From positions 502,001 through 566,000 of the forward strand of contig JAMPIV010004470.1 of assembly GCA_024509875.1 (NCBI GenBank): 64,000 nt of DNA. The letters run 5' to 3'. The stretch's first letter is position 1. Every line of letters begins with the position of its first letter. Of the stretch, positions 1 through 10,874 are shown piece by piece. A program made the position numbers and the translations under genes. Source of the DNA: Oreohelix idahoensis (taxonomy: Eukaryota > Mollusca > Gastropoda > Stylommatophora > Oreohelicidae). Below the pieces are notes generated by a model. That model ran no database searches. It was not told where the DNA came from and saw only the letters and a list, made by a program, of their open reading frames with translations.

Positions 1-525
1 CCATCTAATGTCTCTGTTCATTTCGGTATGGAAATATTTTATTTCTTGAATACAGGGGTATGCTGCTCTTATAGCTGATGTACTGTTAGGGTACCAGATA
101 TTTCACATATCTGGCCCACTGGAACTGTCTGAATTCTTTCTGCTGAATGACCACTGTTCCAAAAGTAATAGGGGGGATACTGGCGACCCCTATCACTACT
201 GGCCTCCAAAACTTCTCAACAGCTTTCACATAGAACTCTGGCACCTGACTAGTGCCAGATAAGACCCTGTAATAATGAAACAATGTCTCCTGGGTGATAT
301 CTTATTTAGACTGTGTTTTATATACAAAAGAGCATACATAAGAAATAAAGAGCTGGGTCATATCCGATGGACCAATCCAGCACATCCATTCCACAGTGTA
401 CCAGTGTTATTCACATGTCTCTCCTACAAAGGCGGCACTGCATCGGCAATACTTTTATTAATCTTTCTTTTCTACCATACAATGGGATAGGTGAGCTGTG
501 TCCCTCTGGTCACCTAAGAAAAAAT
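1..525. other. Unassigned left flank with one unrecognised ORF
   Basis: No repeat partner for this stretch is visible elsewhere in the window. On the minus strand, 86-283 is open for about 66 codons from a TTG, and an in-frame stop lies a few codons upstream. The peptide has a hydrophobic middle (VVIGVASIPPITFGTVVI) and ends with the stop at 86-88. It could be an exon of a host gene or chance. I do not recognise it. The abrupt end of LTR similarity at about 526 marks a deletion or rearrangement junction. Confidence 0.3.
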
Positions 526-1891
526 TTTATTTCACAAGACATGTGCATTTACAAAACTAGCAATGTGTTTCATCTTAATTCCCCTTCAAGCCCTGCATAA
601 ATCAGCTTGGGACCTGATTACTTAGTCGTGATGGCAGCATCTCTCACTCACATTTTTAAACAAAATATATATATGAATAATGTTTGTCTTACCAGAATTC
701 AATGAAAAAAAACACAGGTACGTTGAATAGCAGATTCCATATGTACTGCTGGCTGGACTGTGATGCCTATACTTTCATATATATTGGCTTTTATAAGGCT
801 AATCACTTTTCACAAAATTCACAACGTCCTGCTCTCGGGACTATCTTCTACAAATGGCGTCAAGCCGTTGAATTTTCTTAATAATATGAAAGACTTTGGC
901 CAATAAACGAACGACAATTTTGAAATGTGAAATTAAAAGCAAAAACATTACTTGATTTTTGGACACTACCAAGTTTTTTCCTCTCTCATTCTTAGATCTC
1001 TACTGCTAAATATATTTTGTGTTAAGCCATCCCATAATTTTTCTCCCCCTTTTCTGCCCCGTTCTACAACAGACTACTTATAACCTTTTCCTGCCTTTTT
1101 CAAGGACGCGTCACAAAAAAAGCCACCGTTAGTGCAAGTCCAAACGAGCATGTGTTGGTCTGTCTGTGCGAACAAATACCGTCTTTTGTCTATAACTTGA
1201 TTTCCATCTGTCGGATTTTTGATTCGAAAGCATATTACCCATCAGAACAAGACTAGCTCTTAGACTAGCTAACTTTTATGATCATAAACCTAGAAATAAA
1301 GAATTCAATATATTTTCCATTTTGGTGTTCGTTGTTTTCTAAGTTTCCACTACTTGAATGTTATAAAAATCGCATCAGATCTTCCTTTTTCCCGATAGGA
1401 AGTAATTATGCGTGTGTGTATATATATTTTTCCACAGTGTCTGTGGTTAGAAATGTATTGGACTAGCGGGGTATTTTTAAATTTTCAAACTTGCTACATC
1501 GTTTTCGACACAAACTAACGGCATGTCTCGCACTGTTGGCCTGAGTAGCTAATTCAAACCTCTAACACTTGACAAGCCGGCAGCAGGTGTTCGCTCTCTC
1601 AATCTTATGCGTTTGTGTGTTTTATTCTTTCTATCTTTCCTGGAACCAATACGCTAGTAGTTTTTTCAAACTTTTATCATTAACCCTTGACGGGCGCGTT
1701 TTAAAGGCTAATAGTACCAACGCGGCGATAAGATTTCTCACTATGTTCTATCCTACCTAAATCAATGCGTTTTCTGGCGCAGTAAAGAAGACGCGTTACA
1801 ACTTTAATAATTTTATTTCTACTGCTATTATTTTGACTTTAATATATAATTAATTAATGATTTTATCGTTGCATCAATGTACTTCACCACA
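526..1891 (-). repeat. Element A 3' LTR, truncated
   Basis: The segment matches 6745-8110. In element orientation it begins TGTGGTGAAG at 1891, just after a short purine-rich stretch (minus strand GTGGGGAGATG). Similarity ends at about 526, whereas the 5' copy continues another 355 bp to its primer site. The distal (U5) part of this LTR is therefore missing. Confidence 0.82.
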
Positions 1892-1959
1892 CATCTCCCC
1901 ACATAAGAACTTGCCTGATGCTAGTTCCAAACAGTGAAACACATAGATAAAATCAACTC

Positions 1960-3536
1960 CCTACGCCTGCTGAATACTCTGATTTGGATCACAATAATGC
2001 CTACTGAGGAAGTCTGCACCCACGTTCAGTGACCCCGGAATATATTCAATGGTAAATTGATATGGCTGTAATAATAACGACCATCTTAATAACCTGGCAT
2101 TTTAATGCTTGGCCTGTGATAATAATACGAGAGGCTGATGATCCGTTTGGACCACGAATGTTCTACCATATAGATAGATCTGGAACTTTACCATCATAGC
2201 TAGACATTCTTTTTTCGCTTGTTGAATAGTTTTGCTCCGCATTGTTTAACTTGCGGCTAGCATAAGCGGCTGGGTTCAGCTCTCCCTCTGGTGACGATGA
2301 TCTTTGCAACAACGTAGCCCCCAGGCCCACATTGCTTGCGTCAGTTCTCACCACAAATTCCTGACTCAAATCAGGTAATTTCAAGATAGGCTTGCTTGTA
2401 AGTTTTTCCTTCACATATCCCCTGAGGGTTAAATCCGTCAGAGGAGCACAAATAGAGTTAAAATTGTTGATATATTTCTGATAGAATCCACATAACGACA
2501 CGAAAGATCTCACGTCTTTCTTTGTTTGTGGCATAGGTGCTCTCTGCAATTTTTCCAGGTTCTTGGGGCCAGGGGTCATACTACCCTGAAACACAGTATG
2601 TCCCAAGAACTCCAACTCTTTACAACCAATACAACATTTTGTTGGTCTAGCCGTCAAATTAGCCCCCCTTAGTCTATCGAACAGCATAGTCAAAGAGTTA
2701 ATGTGTTCCTCAAATGTTTTTGTAGCAATGAGGATGTCATCCATAAAGTTTGTGATGCATGGGTTTTTTAGTGGATCCAACAATTTTCGCATCATCCTAG
2801 AAAATACCCTCGGAGCGTTTTTCAACCCAAAAGGTAACATGTTGAATTCGTAATGTCCTTCAGAAGTGCTAAACGCAAATAATGTCTGACCTCAGGCTTC
2901 ACTGGAATCTGATAATAGCCTTTGCTCAGATCCACCTGCGAAAAATATTTTGCCTTGTTTAGCCTGGCAAATAATTGATTTGTGTCAGGTAATGGATCCA
3001 CCTGATTCTCTGTGACAGCATTCAGTTTCCTGTAATCTATACAGAGACGATGTTCTCCAGAGGGTTTTCTCAGCAAAACCACACTGGAACTATATGGAGA
3101 TTCGCTATGAGAAATAATTCCTTCTTTCAATAGGTACTCAATCTCCTCTTTCAAAGCTTTCTCCTTGGCAAACGGGATCGTATAGGCTCTCATACAGATC
3201 GGTGTTGGGTCTACTAGTTTCATGTCATATTCTAACAAATTCGTGTGCCCCGGTTTGTCTGTTAACACGTCTGTATGCTCAGTCAGAACCTTTTGAACCT
3301 GTTCCCTCTGCTTTTTTCGTCATGTGTTTACTGACTTTTACATGTGTCGGTGTCTCACATGTTTTTAAGGGATACTCATGGGATGTGAGCGGTTCCTTCT
3401 TCATCCCTGTTGCTGTCGACAAGGACATTAAATGTGTTCCTTCCTGGATTTCCCTGTCCAGATACTTCTTTAGAAGGTTCACATGATATACTTTCTCTTT
3501 CCCTTTCTTGTCGATTTTATCATTTGTTCTAGACAC
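1960..3536 (-). pseudogene. Element A reverse transcriptase and RNase H remnant
   Basis: The minus-strand frames carry, in order, the integrase C-terminal tail (KIDKKGKEKVYHVNLLKKYL, 3440-3530), RT (DLSKGYYQIPV near 2905-2940; catalytic FMDD near 2737-2748) and RNase H (RTDASNVGLGA near 2320-2350). The end of RNase H (a DFLSRH motif) is readable to about 1970 in a shifted frame. Breaks are visible near 3285, near 2875 (1 nt) and near 2215. An in-frame deletion of about 15-17 codons near 2410 joins the RT thumb side to the RNase H lead. RT lies downstream of integrase, as in the other Gmr1-type elements here. The copy is non-functional. Confidence 0.85.
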
Positions 3537-3572
3537 CTTCTCTAGAACAGTATATGGACCTTGCCATCCAAT

Positions 3573-3803
3573 TTATAGTTTGTTATGGCTGCCGGGCAGT
3601 AGAAGAAGCACCTTTTCTCCCACAAATAATTCTCTATCCTTAGCTTTCTTATTAAAATAGGCAGCATGTTTTTTCGTGGCTTGTCTGAGATTATCATTTG
3701 CAAGTTTCCAGCCAGTTTTAAGACGAGTGGTCAGCTCGTTCACATATTGGTATGATGAGGTAACAGTCTCTTCTGCCTTCTCATCTGTCCAGGTCCTCAA
3801 CAA
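3573..3803 (-). pseudogene. Element A integrase C-terminal part
   Basis: This open stretch matches the integrase segment after the catalytic core in element C: LLRTWTDEKAEE, then SSYQYVNELTTRLK, then GEKVLLLLPGS. A stop at 3573-3575 (TAA, probably from CAA) cuts the frame just before the GWQGPY-type motif, which is still readable downstream. It resumes homology exactly where the foreign block at 3806-4348 ends. Confidence 0.8.
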
Positions 3804-3805
3804 AT

Positions 3806-4369
3806 CTACATATGGACTTTTAATTTTACATACTTATTTTTCATGGCACCTGTCAGGTCCTTTACATTAGAAGCCTTATAGTGAGGACATTTCTTCCTAG
3901 AATCATCACTCACAAATCGTCCACTACCAATTCTTTTCTTGGGGTTTTGACTCCACTTTAAGTTCATTGTGAGAGATCTTCGCTCTCTTTTCGTTTCCTC
4001 CAGTTTATATAAATCTGACCAAGGGATTGTCAGCTTAGTCTGGGGTAAAACTACTCTTGGTGCTCGTCGCATGGTGGCCATTCTAATACATTCGAGTGAA
4101 GACTGTGTGTGAAAAGGGGGCTCCCATTCCACTGTGTCTACTTTATTACAATTATTTTTATTTCCAGGCCTAAGTTTGCCCCGTGGCGTGTCTAGGTCCT
4201 GATCAATTTTCCCACTTGTGGGTGTTCCCTCATGAAATACGCCACATGCTTCTACAAAATTCTCAACGATGACCATCATATCTGGCCAATAATATTTTTG
4301 AGCTACTTTTTGGCAGATGGCACCTACTTTCTCGTGGTCCCCATCGTTGTCCGTGACCATTTGAACCAT
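3806..4369 (-). other. Foreign coding-like block replacing the integrase core of element A
   Basis: At this point elements C and G encode the integrase zinc domain and DDE core. Element A instead has a 187-codon open frame with a different sequence. Its start resembles a divergent integrase zinc domain: one His, 29 residues, then Cys, with KYYWPDM in the place of HYFWPGI. That is the same spacing as in C, but the CX2C partner reads CGVF, so the last Cys is lost. The remaining 140 or so residues (including WSDLYKLEETKRERR and KCPHYKASNVKDL) match nothing in the other copies, and no D,D,E signature is present. Homology to the family stops near 4348 and resumes near 3800. It may be recombination with another element or capture of host sequence. 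I do not recognise the source. Confidence 0.55.
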
Positions 4370-4907
4370 TCCCGGCCTTCCTATATAACAATTTATTCTT
4401 TATGTAAAATTCTCCTTTGCTTGGAGGTGTATGGCAGTTACGTAATTTTGTGTAACAAGGCTTGAGTGTCTTGTCCTCAGCCTGTGCCTTCCTCATCTCC
4501 TCTGGATGAGTATTTATAGGTTCATCTTCCTCCTTTCTGGATTGTGATCGTATCTTGGGATTCCGAAAGAAGACATAACGACACCCCAATATCAGAGGGT
4601 AGATGGGTGCGTCGATCACTGCTGCTCTGATTACTCCTTCCACATAGCGAGTTTTCACCGTTATCCTGGCAATGGGAAGTGTCATAAGTGGTATGTCCTT
4701 GGTCGCCCCTTGTATCTCCACTGTTTCTGTGGTATACTGATCTGGGTTCACCAAGTGCGCACTCACAACAGAATCAAAATCTAAGCCTGTATCATAGAGA
4801 CACCTAATGGTGACCCCATTGAAGACTACATCCTCACACACTGGGGGGTGATAAGGTTCCTGCTGTCCAGTAGGTTTGTCCTTTCCTCCCTTGTTCCCCA
4901 TCTTCAT
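4349..4907 (-). pseudogene. Element A protease and pre-integrase segment
   Basis: The minus frame contains the aspartic protease signature CLYDTGLDFDS (about 4770-4800), followed by the domain end ILGCRYVFF and the linker SRKEEDEPINTHPEEM. It ends in LLYRKAGNGSNGHGQ, after which homology to the family is lost. The equivalent region in element C is residues 420-600. The part shown keeps a plausible active-site D-T-G, but the polyprotein around it is broken. Confidence 0.8.
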
Positions 4908-6153
4908 AGCAGCAAATCCAGAAGTTTTCTTATGACAAAATTTGATGTCATGACCTTCCCTCTTACACCATTTGCCATATAATCTACCTTATTGAAAAGG
5001 TTTTCTTTCATCATATTTCCTATCATTGAATTGTTGGTTTTTGTTTCTAAAATCATTGCGTGGCCTTTCAAAATTGTGCTTACCTTTGTTCCCCTGATCT
5101 TTGTTATCAAATCTAGTAGAGTTTTGTGGAGCCTTAAAATTGTCAATCTGTTTCTTTTTAGCGCCAGCTACCCCTGCCTGGGCTACCAGATACCTCTCAG
5201 CGACATTAAGTATTTCACCCAGCCTCTCTGCACCTTGTTCCATGAGAAACTTTCTCAAGTCTTGAGCCATGGACTATCTCAATTGCTCAATAAGGATCAT
5301 CTCTTTAAGATCTTGGGTTTTCCCCAGAGCAGTCCATTTCTCCAAGTACGTCTCTAAACGTGCAGAGAACTGGTGATAGGTCTCACCCGACAGTAGTTTG
5401 GCATTCCTAAACTTTTTCCTGTAAAATTCTCCGTTCTTTTCATACCTTAGCAAAAGAGCCTGCTTTAACATGTCATAATTGTCTTGGTCGTCTTTGCTCA
5501 TCTTGGCAAACACTTCATAAGATGTTCCCCTCAGCCCCTGAGATAACTTTAAACTCCACCTTTCCTTCTCCAACCCATAGGTGGTGGCTAAAACCTCAAA
5601 TCTAGACAAAAATGACTCAATGTCATCGTCCCTCTCAACAAAATGGTCTAAATGGAACCCCATAGCTGAAGTTGAGGCTCCCTGACTAGCAGTGGCATCG
5701 GAGGTAGAAGGGCTGGCACCATTTTCAGGAGCATGGCCTTGAAATTCGAACTCTTTTAGTCGTAATTCGTGCTCCCTCTGTAATCTCTTTCTTCTGCTTC
5801 CCTCTCTGCAGCCTGTTTTCTTTCCTTTCTGCAGCCAATCGCTTGTCTTCCCTTTCAGCTTCCAATCTCCTTTCCTCAGCCTCATTTTCAGCCTTTTTTT
5901 CTTCAATTTGGAGCCGCTTTATTTCAGCCTCCCGGTCCGCCTCCAATGCCCTAGCCTCTTTGTCAGCCTCAATCTGCAACCGTTTTATTTCTTTCTCAAC
6001 TTCTAATTTTCTTTCTGCAGCTAGCCTATTCTCGTCTCGTGCAATAAATTTATCCACCTCTGCAGTGACATACTGAACCAACTCTGGTCCATCCATATTC
6101 ATCTCTTTTGCAGCCAGTACAGCAGCAGATCTGAACTTTTCTAGGTCGGCCAT
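4908..6153 (-). pseudogene. Element A gag remnant
   Basis: Gag starts at 6153 (MADLEKFRSAA), matching the MADLAKFRSAA and MAELVKFRAAI starts of G and C. A long E/K/R-rich coiled coil follows (about 6000-5780), then the structured gag core (HLDHFVERDDDIESFLSRFE near 5650-5590). Lesions: one or more frameshifts around 5780-5830, a TAG stop at 5274-5276, and a shift near 4985. The zinc knuckle reads WCKREGHDIKFC, so one cysteine of the usual CX2CX4HX4C is missing. This may be a small deletion between repeated TGTAAG-like triplets. Confidence 0.82.
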
Positions 6154-6360
6154 AATATCAATCTTTAAAATGATCTAATATAATTTTCCAAACTCTTAAT
6201 TAACAGAGTACTATCACTAACTAACTAATTAACCAATTAATTAACTAATTACTGGCTCTCAACAGTCCATCAGCTTTTATTTTCCCTTTTAAATACTTTT
6301 ATAATTTTTGGGGACACTAGTGCTACAATATTTAAATTTCTAAACACTAACAAGTTTAAA

Positions 6361-6380
6361 TCCCGGAATAAGAGACCCCA
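6361..6380 (-). promoter_or_regulatory. Element A primer-binding site
   Basis: On the minus strand, six bases after the LTR end (ACA at 6389-6387), the sequence begins TGGGGTCTC and ends CCGGGA. It resembles the tRNA-Pro primer site TGGGGGCTCGTCCGGGAT known from gammaretroviruses, with a few changes and a small insertion. Elements C and G have comparable sites in the same place. Confidence 0.6.
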
Positions 6381-6386
6381 ATTTAT

Positions 6387-8110
6387 TGTGGTGGGTTTTG
6401 ATGTTATGAAATGATGTTGATATTTTTCTTAATGTACCGAATGAGGCCAGCTGTGAAGGTTCCTGATTCTATCAAATTTAGGGTTGAGTTATCAGGATAC
6501 CTTTCTGCTACCACCTTATGGCCTCAAGCAGACTTATTCTTGACTAGTATGAATGATAGCTACGTCTAATGTCTAGGGATATGCAAGTGTGGTGTGATGG
6601 TACTTTAACAATAATACCCAGCCATACAAACAAGTATTAAAGGTCTAAGATTAAAGGAAGTAACCCCTGGAATGACTTTGTACAATTAATAATTTTCTGT
6701 ATTATTTATTGGTCCTGAACCTAGTATTCTTCTGGTCAGGACTTGTTTATTTCACAAGACATGTGCATTTACAAAACTGGCAATGTGTTTCATCTTAATT
6801 CCCCTTCAAGCCCTGCATAAATTAGCTTGGGACCTGATTAATTAGTCGTGATGGCAGCATCTCTCACTCACATTTTTAAACAAAATATATATATGAATAA
6901 TGTCGGTCTTACCAGAATTCAATGAAAAAAACACAGGTACGTTGAATAGCAGATTCCAGATGTACTGCTGGCTGGACTGTGATGCCTATACTTTCATATA
7001 TATTGGCTTTTATAAGGCTAATCACTTTTCACAAAATTCACAACGTCCTGCTCTCGGGACTATCTTCTACAAATGGCGTCAAGCCGTTGAATTTTCTTAA
7101 TAATATGAAAGGCTTTGGCCAATAAACGAACGACAATTTTGAAATTTGAAATTAAAAGCAAAAACATACTTGATTTTTGGACACTACCAAGTTTTTTCCT
7201 CTCTCATTCTTAGATCTCTACTGCTAAATATATTTTGTGTTAAGCCATCCCATAATTTTTCTCCCCCTTTTCTGCCCCGTTCTACAACAGACTACTTATG
7301 ACATTTTCCTGCCTTTTTCAAGGACGCGTCAAAAAAAAAGCCACCGTTAGTGCAAGTCCAAACGAGCATGTGTTGGTCTGTCTGTGCGAACAAATACCGT
7401 CTTTTGTCTATAACTTGATTTCTATCTGTCGGATTTTTGATTCGAAAGCATATTACCCATCAGAACAAGACTAGCTCTTAGACTAGCTAACTTTTATGAT
7501 CATAAACCTAGTAATAAAGAATTCAATACATTTTCCATTTTGGTGTTCGTTGTTTTCTAAGTTTCCACTACTTGAAAGTTATAAAAATAGACTCAGATCT
7601 TCCTTTTTCCCGATAGGAAGTAATTATGCGTGTGTGTATATATATTTTTTCCACAGTGTCTGTGGTTAGAAATGTATTGCACTAGCGTGGTATTTTTAAA
7701 TTTTCAAACTTGCGACATCGTTTTCGACACAAACTAACGGCATGTCTCGCACTGTTGGCCTGAGTAGCTAATTCAAACCTCTAACACTTGACAAGCCGGC
7801 AGCAGGTGTCCGCTCTCTCAATCTTATGCGTTTGTGTGTTTTATTCTTTCTATCTTTCCTGGAACCAATACGCTAGTAGTTTTTTCAAACTTTTATCGTT
7901 AACCCTTGACGGGCGCGTTTTAAAGGCTAATAGTACCAACGCGGCGATAAGATTTCTCACTATGTTCTATCCTACCTAAATCAATGCGTTTTCTGGCGCG
8001 GTAAAGAAGACGCGTTACAACTTTAATAATTTTATTTCTGCTGCTATTATTTTGAATTTAATATATAATTAATTAATGATTTTATCGTTGCATCAGTGTA
8101 CTTCACCACA
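6387..8110 (-). repeat. Element A 5' LTR
   Basis: The LTR is about 1.72 kb and runs on the minus strand from TGTGGTGAAG at 8110 to ACCACA at 6387. The last 355 bp (6387-6745), absent from the 3' copy, align with the U5 end of the element G LTR (shared CCCTAGACATT, ACCTTCACAGCTG and CAGTCAGTAC-like blocks). That confirms they are LTR and not internal. Confidence 0.82.
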
Positions 8111-9380
8111 TATGCCTCGATCGGGGTCTTTATATATGTACCGCTTGATGGGATGCCGTTCCTGGCGACTGCTGTGCTGCTGAGGGTCTGGAATCTACTG
8201 CTTTGAGAAGTGAAGGAGTGGTTCGAGCTGTTCTCATATAGTATACACATTATTGTGCCAAAGGACTTGATTGTTATTAGCTGGCACGTATATTACTGAA
8301 GAAGTGGTGTCATTAGGACATTACTGCGTCTACGGTCTTCAATCTTGCTGTGGATAGTTCGCTGTTAGCACAGTGGAGAACTTTGCTTACTGTTTGGATG
8401 TAGATCGTAGAGACTTATTTGTGCTGTTGTCATCTGTGATTGAGGAGCTACGTGGAGGTGCATCGCTGGAGTCATCTCCGGATCGTCAGTTAAGTTACAT
8501 AACCACCCTTAATATGTGTTCTACAATGTACTATCACAGGAGCAGTGACATACGGTTCGGCATGATGTAAAACAGAGAATAGTGGGTTGGCTATGAGAAG
8601 GAAAGTAATACTCTCAAAGCTGGTTACGGGGGAAAAAACTAAAACATAGAGTACAACGTCAGAGAACAACGATAACGACACAAGACACAGACAGAGAACA
8701 TCGAGATGCAACGAAGAAGGAAGAATTTAACCTACAGAGCTGAAAATTAAAATTCTAGTCCAGAGAATGACAAACAGTCGAAGAGAAGATGGTATCTTCC
8801 AACAATAATAAAGATGATCCTGAAAAGTGAGTACCTAAGGGATACACCCGAGTATTCAGCACGTCGACATAGTAGAAATCAAAAGCTATCTAAGTGATTG
8901 TGGTCGTCAGGTTCGAAGCCCTACTGTTCGAGGTTCAACAAAGAGAGAACATTCAGAGAATGACATGCTAATCCTCTAAGGTTGGTAGAGTTGATAGACT
9001 TCTATAATCATCTCTTCATAGGAAAGAAAGGGAGCTGTTAAGAGATTCAATTAAGAGAATGAATCGAGAGGTTAAAAGAGAAATTGATGCAGGATATTTC
9101 GTAAATCGGGTGGAATTGAAGGTTCAGGTCACAAGGCATCCTATAAACTATAAATTATTCTCTAGCCGATTGGTGTAGGCTGTTCACTGAAGTTGTCTTG
9201 CATACTTGTGTTAGGTACAGGCTTGTTCACCTTCGTTTATTTTCTAGTGTAACACTAACATCTAAAGTTGTAAACTGAGGGGAACCAAAAAGGAAGATAA
9301 GAGAAAAAAAGAAGTAACCGAAACATTATGGGGAGAAAGACTTTGTCCAAGTTACTAAGAAAATCAATTATATTATTTCA

Positions 9381-9690
9381 GATGGGACCCCAAGATGCAG
9401 CAATAGTGAATGCAGTCAGCGACCCATAGCTGTACTGCTTGCATCAGGACCAGCGAACCAGAGCTGGTCAAGACCGCACTCCACCTCCACGTGGTGGTCC
9501 TGGAAACAGTCTGCAGCAGTGCAGTCTGGCTGAGCGAGTGTGGATCTCATTGGGAAGGCAAACCCGGTCCCTAAAAATGCCGTGCTGAAGTCGGATGTGT
9601 CGACCGAAAGGTGCAGATATCACAGCTTAGGCGTAAACAGACACAACGCAACCACCGTCCTTTTCAGGGCGAACGAAGAAGAAGAAGAAG
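9381..9690 (+). other. GC-richer structured segment with histone-like stem-loop
   Basis: The base composition stands out from the AT-rich flanks. A 7-bp hairpin (GACCAGC/GCTGGTC) sits at 9448-9469. At 9656-9671 a six-pair stem (CGTCCT/AGGGCG, one T-G pair) closes a TTTC loop. It is followed by a purine-rich GAACGAAGAAGAAG run, which imitates the layout of a metazoan histone mRNA 3' end. No histone coding sequence precedes it. It could be a SINE, a structured viral-type leader, or chance. Confidence 0.3.
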
Positions 9691-10252
9691 ATTTCAGACT
9701 ATATTGGTGTAAGACTTATAATTATGATAGTTGAGAAGGAGTTCAGGGTTCATTGATTTACATTGGTTCCAGTTGTTGAATTGAGTGATTCCGTTACTAT
9801 TTAATGGATTCCTTATGGATTGTTGCTTAATTCCAAGAAAGAGTAATATAGGAGAAGATTGTCCGTTAGCAATGAAGTTAACCTTAACGAAAAGAGATTA
9901 AAAAAGACATAATCCGAGAACATTTAAGATTAAAACTGAGACGTTGTCACGTTGTGGGGTTCTGCTATCGTCCATTAAGATATAAACCCACGTCATCGAC
10001 ACAGGGGAATGCTCACCACTATGCGATCAATAAAATTAAATAGAATACACATGAGAGGAATTGAAAAAAAGAAAAATTTAACATTCTCCTTGAACGACCT
10101 ACAAAACATAACGCGAAGTACACAAATAGAGATACCATCACGAGCAAAGAAAAGAGTAAAACCCGCTGTGACATGAGAGGGGTGGGTTTCTGGTGTCCGT
10201 TTACCAGGATTCGAATCACTTTGGTATTTCTGCGGATCGAGACAGCTGCATT

Positions 10253-10535
10253 ACAGACAGCTGCATTACAGATCAAGGTTCAACACTGCGTAGCTGAAAT
10301 TACAGACAGCTGCATCACAGATCGAGGTTCAACACTGCGTAGATGAAATTACAGACAGCTGCATCACAGATCGAGGTTCAACACTGCGTAGCTGAAATTA
10401 CAGACAGCTGCATCACAGATCAAGGTTCAACACTGTGTAGCTGAAATTACAGACAGCTGCATTACAGATCGAGGTTCAACACAGCGTAGTTGAAATTACC
10501 ATCAACTACACAACAGATCGAGGTTTAACACTGCA
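10253..10535 (+). repeat. 49-bp tandem repeat array
   Basis: Five full units (10253, 10302, 10351, 10400 and 10449) and a decayed sixth are each about 49 bp, built around CAGCTGCATCACAGATC and GTTCAACACTGCGTAG. Units differ by only one to four bases, except the last. The array is directly repeated without spacers, so it is a minisatellite and not a CRISPR. Confidence 0.9.
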
Positions 10536-10869
10536 TGGACCTGCTCAACTTCAGAAGCCGAAACAGAGTAGGTTACCCGAAGCAAGAGAGTGAGAATACC
10601 TATACAATTACCGAACATTGAGACGTCAACCACCAGAAGCAACGATAGTGCTGCTAAAAGCAAGAAATTGTGAGAAGACGACACTTACTTCGGAGACTAC
10701 ACCAGACAACTACAAGATAGTTAATTTAAGTAATTAAGCGGAGTTAGATAAAGACAACATTTGCTAGGAAATAACTATTGATACAATTGTGTGTATTGTT
10801 AGAGAAATAATTTCTGACAGATCATTAGTACTCCACAGTTAGTAGATTGTTGTTTAGTTTAGTTTATTT

Positions 10870-10874
10870 ATATG
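10870..10874. repeat. Element B left target-site duplication (ATATG)
   Basis: ATATG lies immediately before the LTR start TGTTGCG. The same five bases follow the 3' LTR at 20789-20793. Confidence 0.88.

Larger units (their letters stand above)
526..8110 (-). mobile_element. Element A: decayed Gmr1-like Ty3/gypsy retrotransposon
   Basis: Two direct copies of a long terminal sequence (526-1891 and 6387-8110) bracket a minus-strand gag-pol remnant. Reading on the minus strand, the order is LTR, primer site, gag, protease, integrase region, reverse transcriptase, RNase H, LTR. The LTR copies differ at roughly 2% of positions by eye, making this the oldest of the elements with paired LTRs. The coding part has several stops and frameshifts, an in-frame deletion between the RT and RNase H parts, and a foreign block in place of the integrase core. 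No target-site duplication is visible because the 3' LTR is truncated. Confidence 0.88.
8111..10869 (+). other. Non-coding leader-like region of older gypsy element H
   Basis: Removing element B and one TSD joins this region directly to a gag start at 20844, so it probably is the 5' leader (and perhaps part of the LTR) of that older element. Short ORFs are present (for example 8373-8570), but none has recognisable domains. It holds a GC-richer structured stretch (9381-9690) and a 49-bp tandem array (10253-10535). I could not place an LTR boundary or primer site. Confidence 0.4.

Noticed and set aside
8373..8570. 65-codon ORF in the H leader
   Set aside because: No recognisable domain and a non-ATG start; most likely chance.
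8905..8935. tRNA-like B-box (GGTTCGAAGCC)
   Set aside because: No matching A-box or cloverleaf could be drawn around it.
10253..10535. Possible CRISPR array
   Set aside because: Direct 49-bp units abut without spacers, and the context is eukaryotic.
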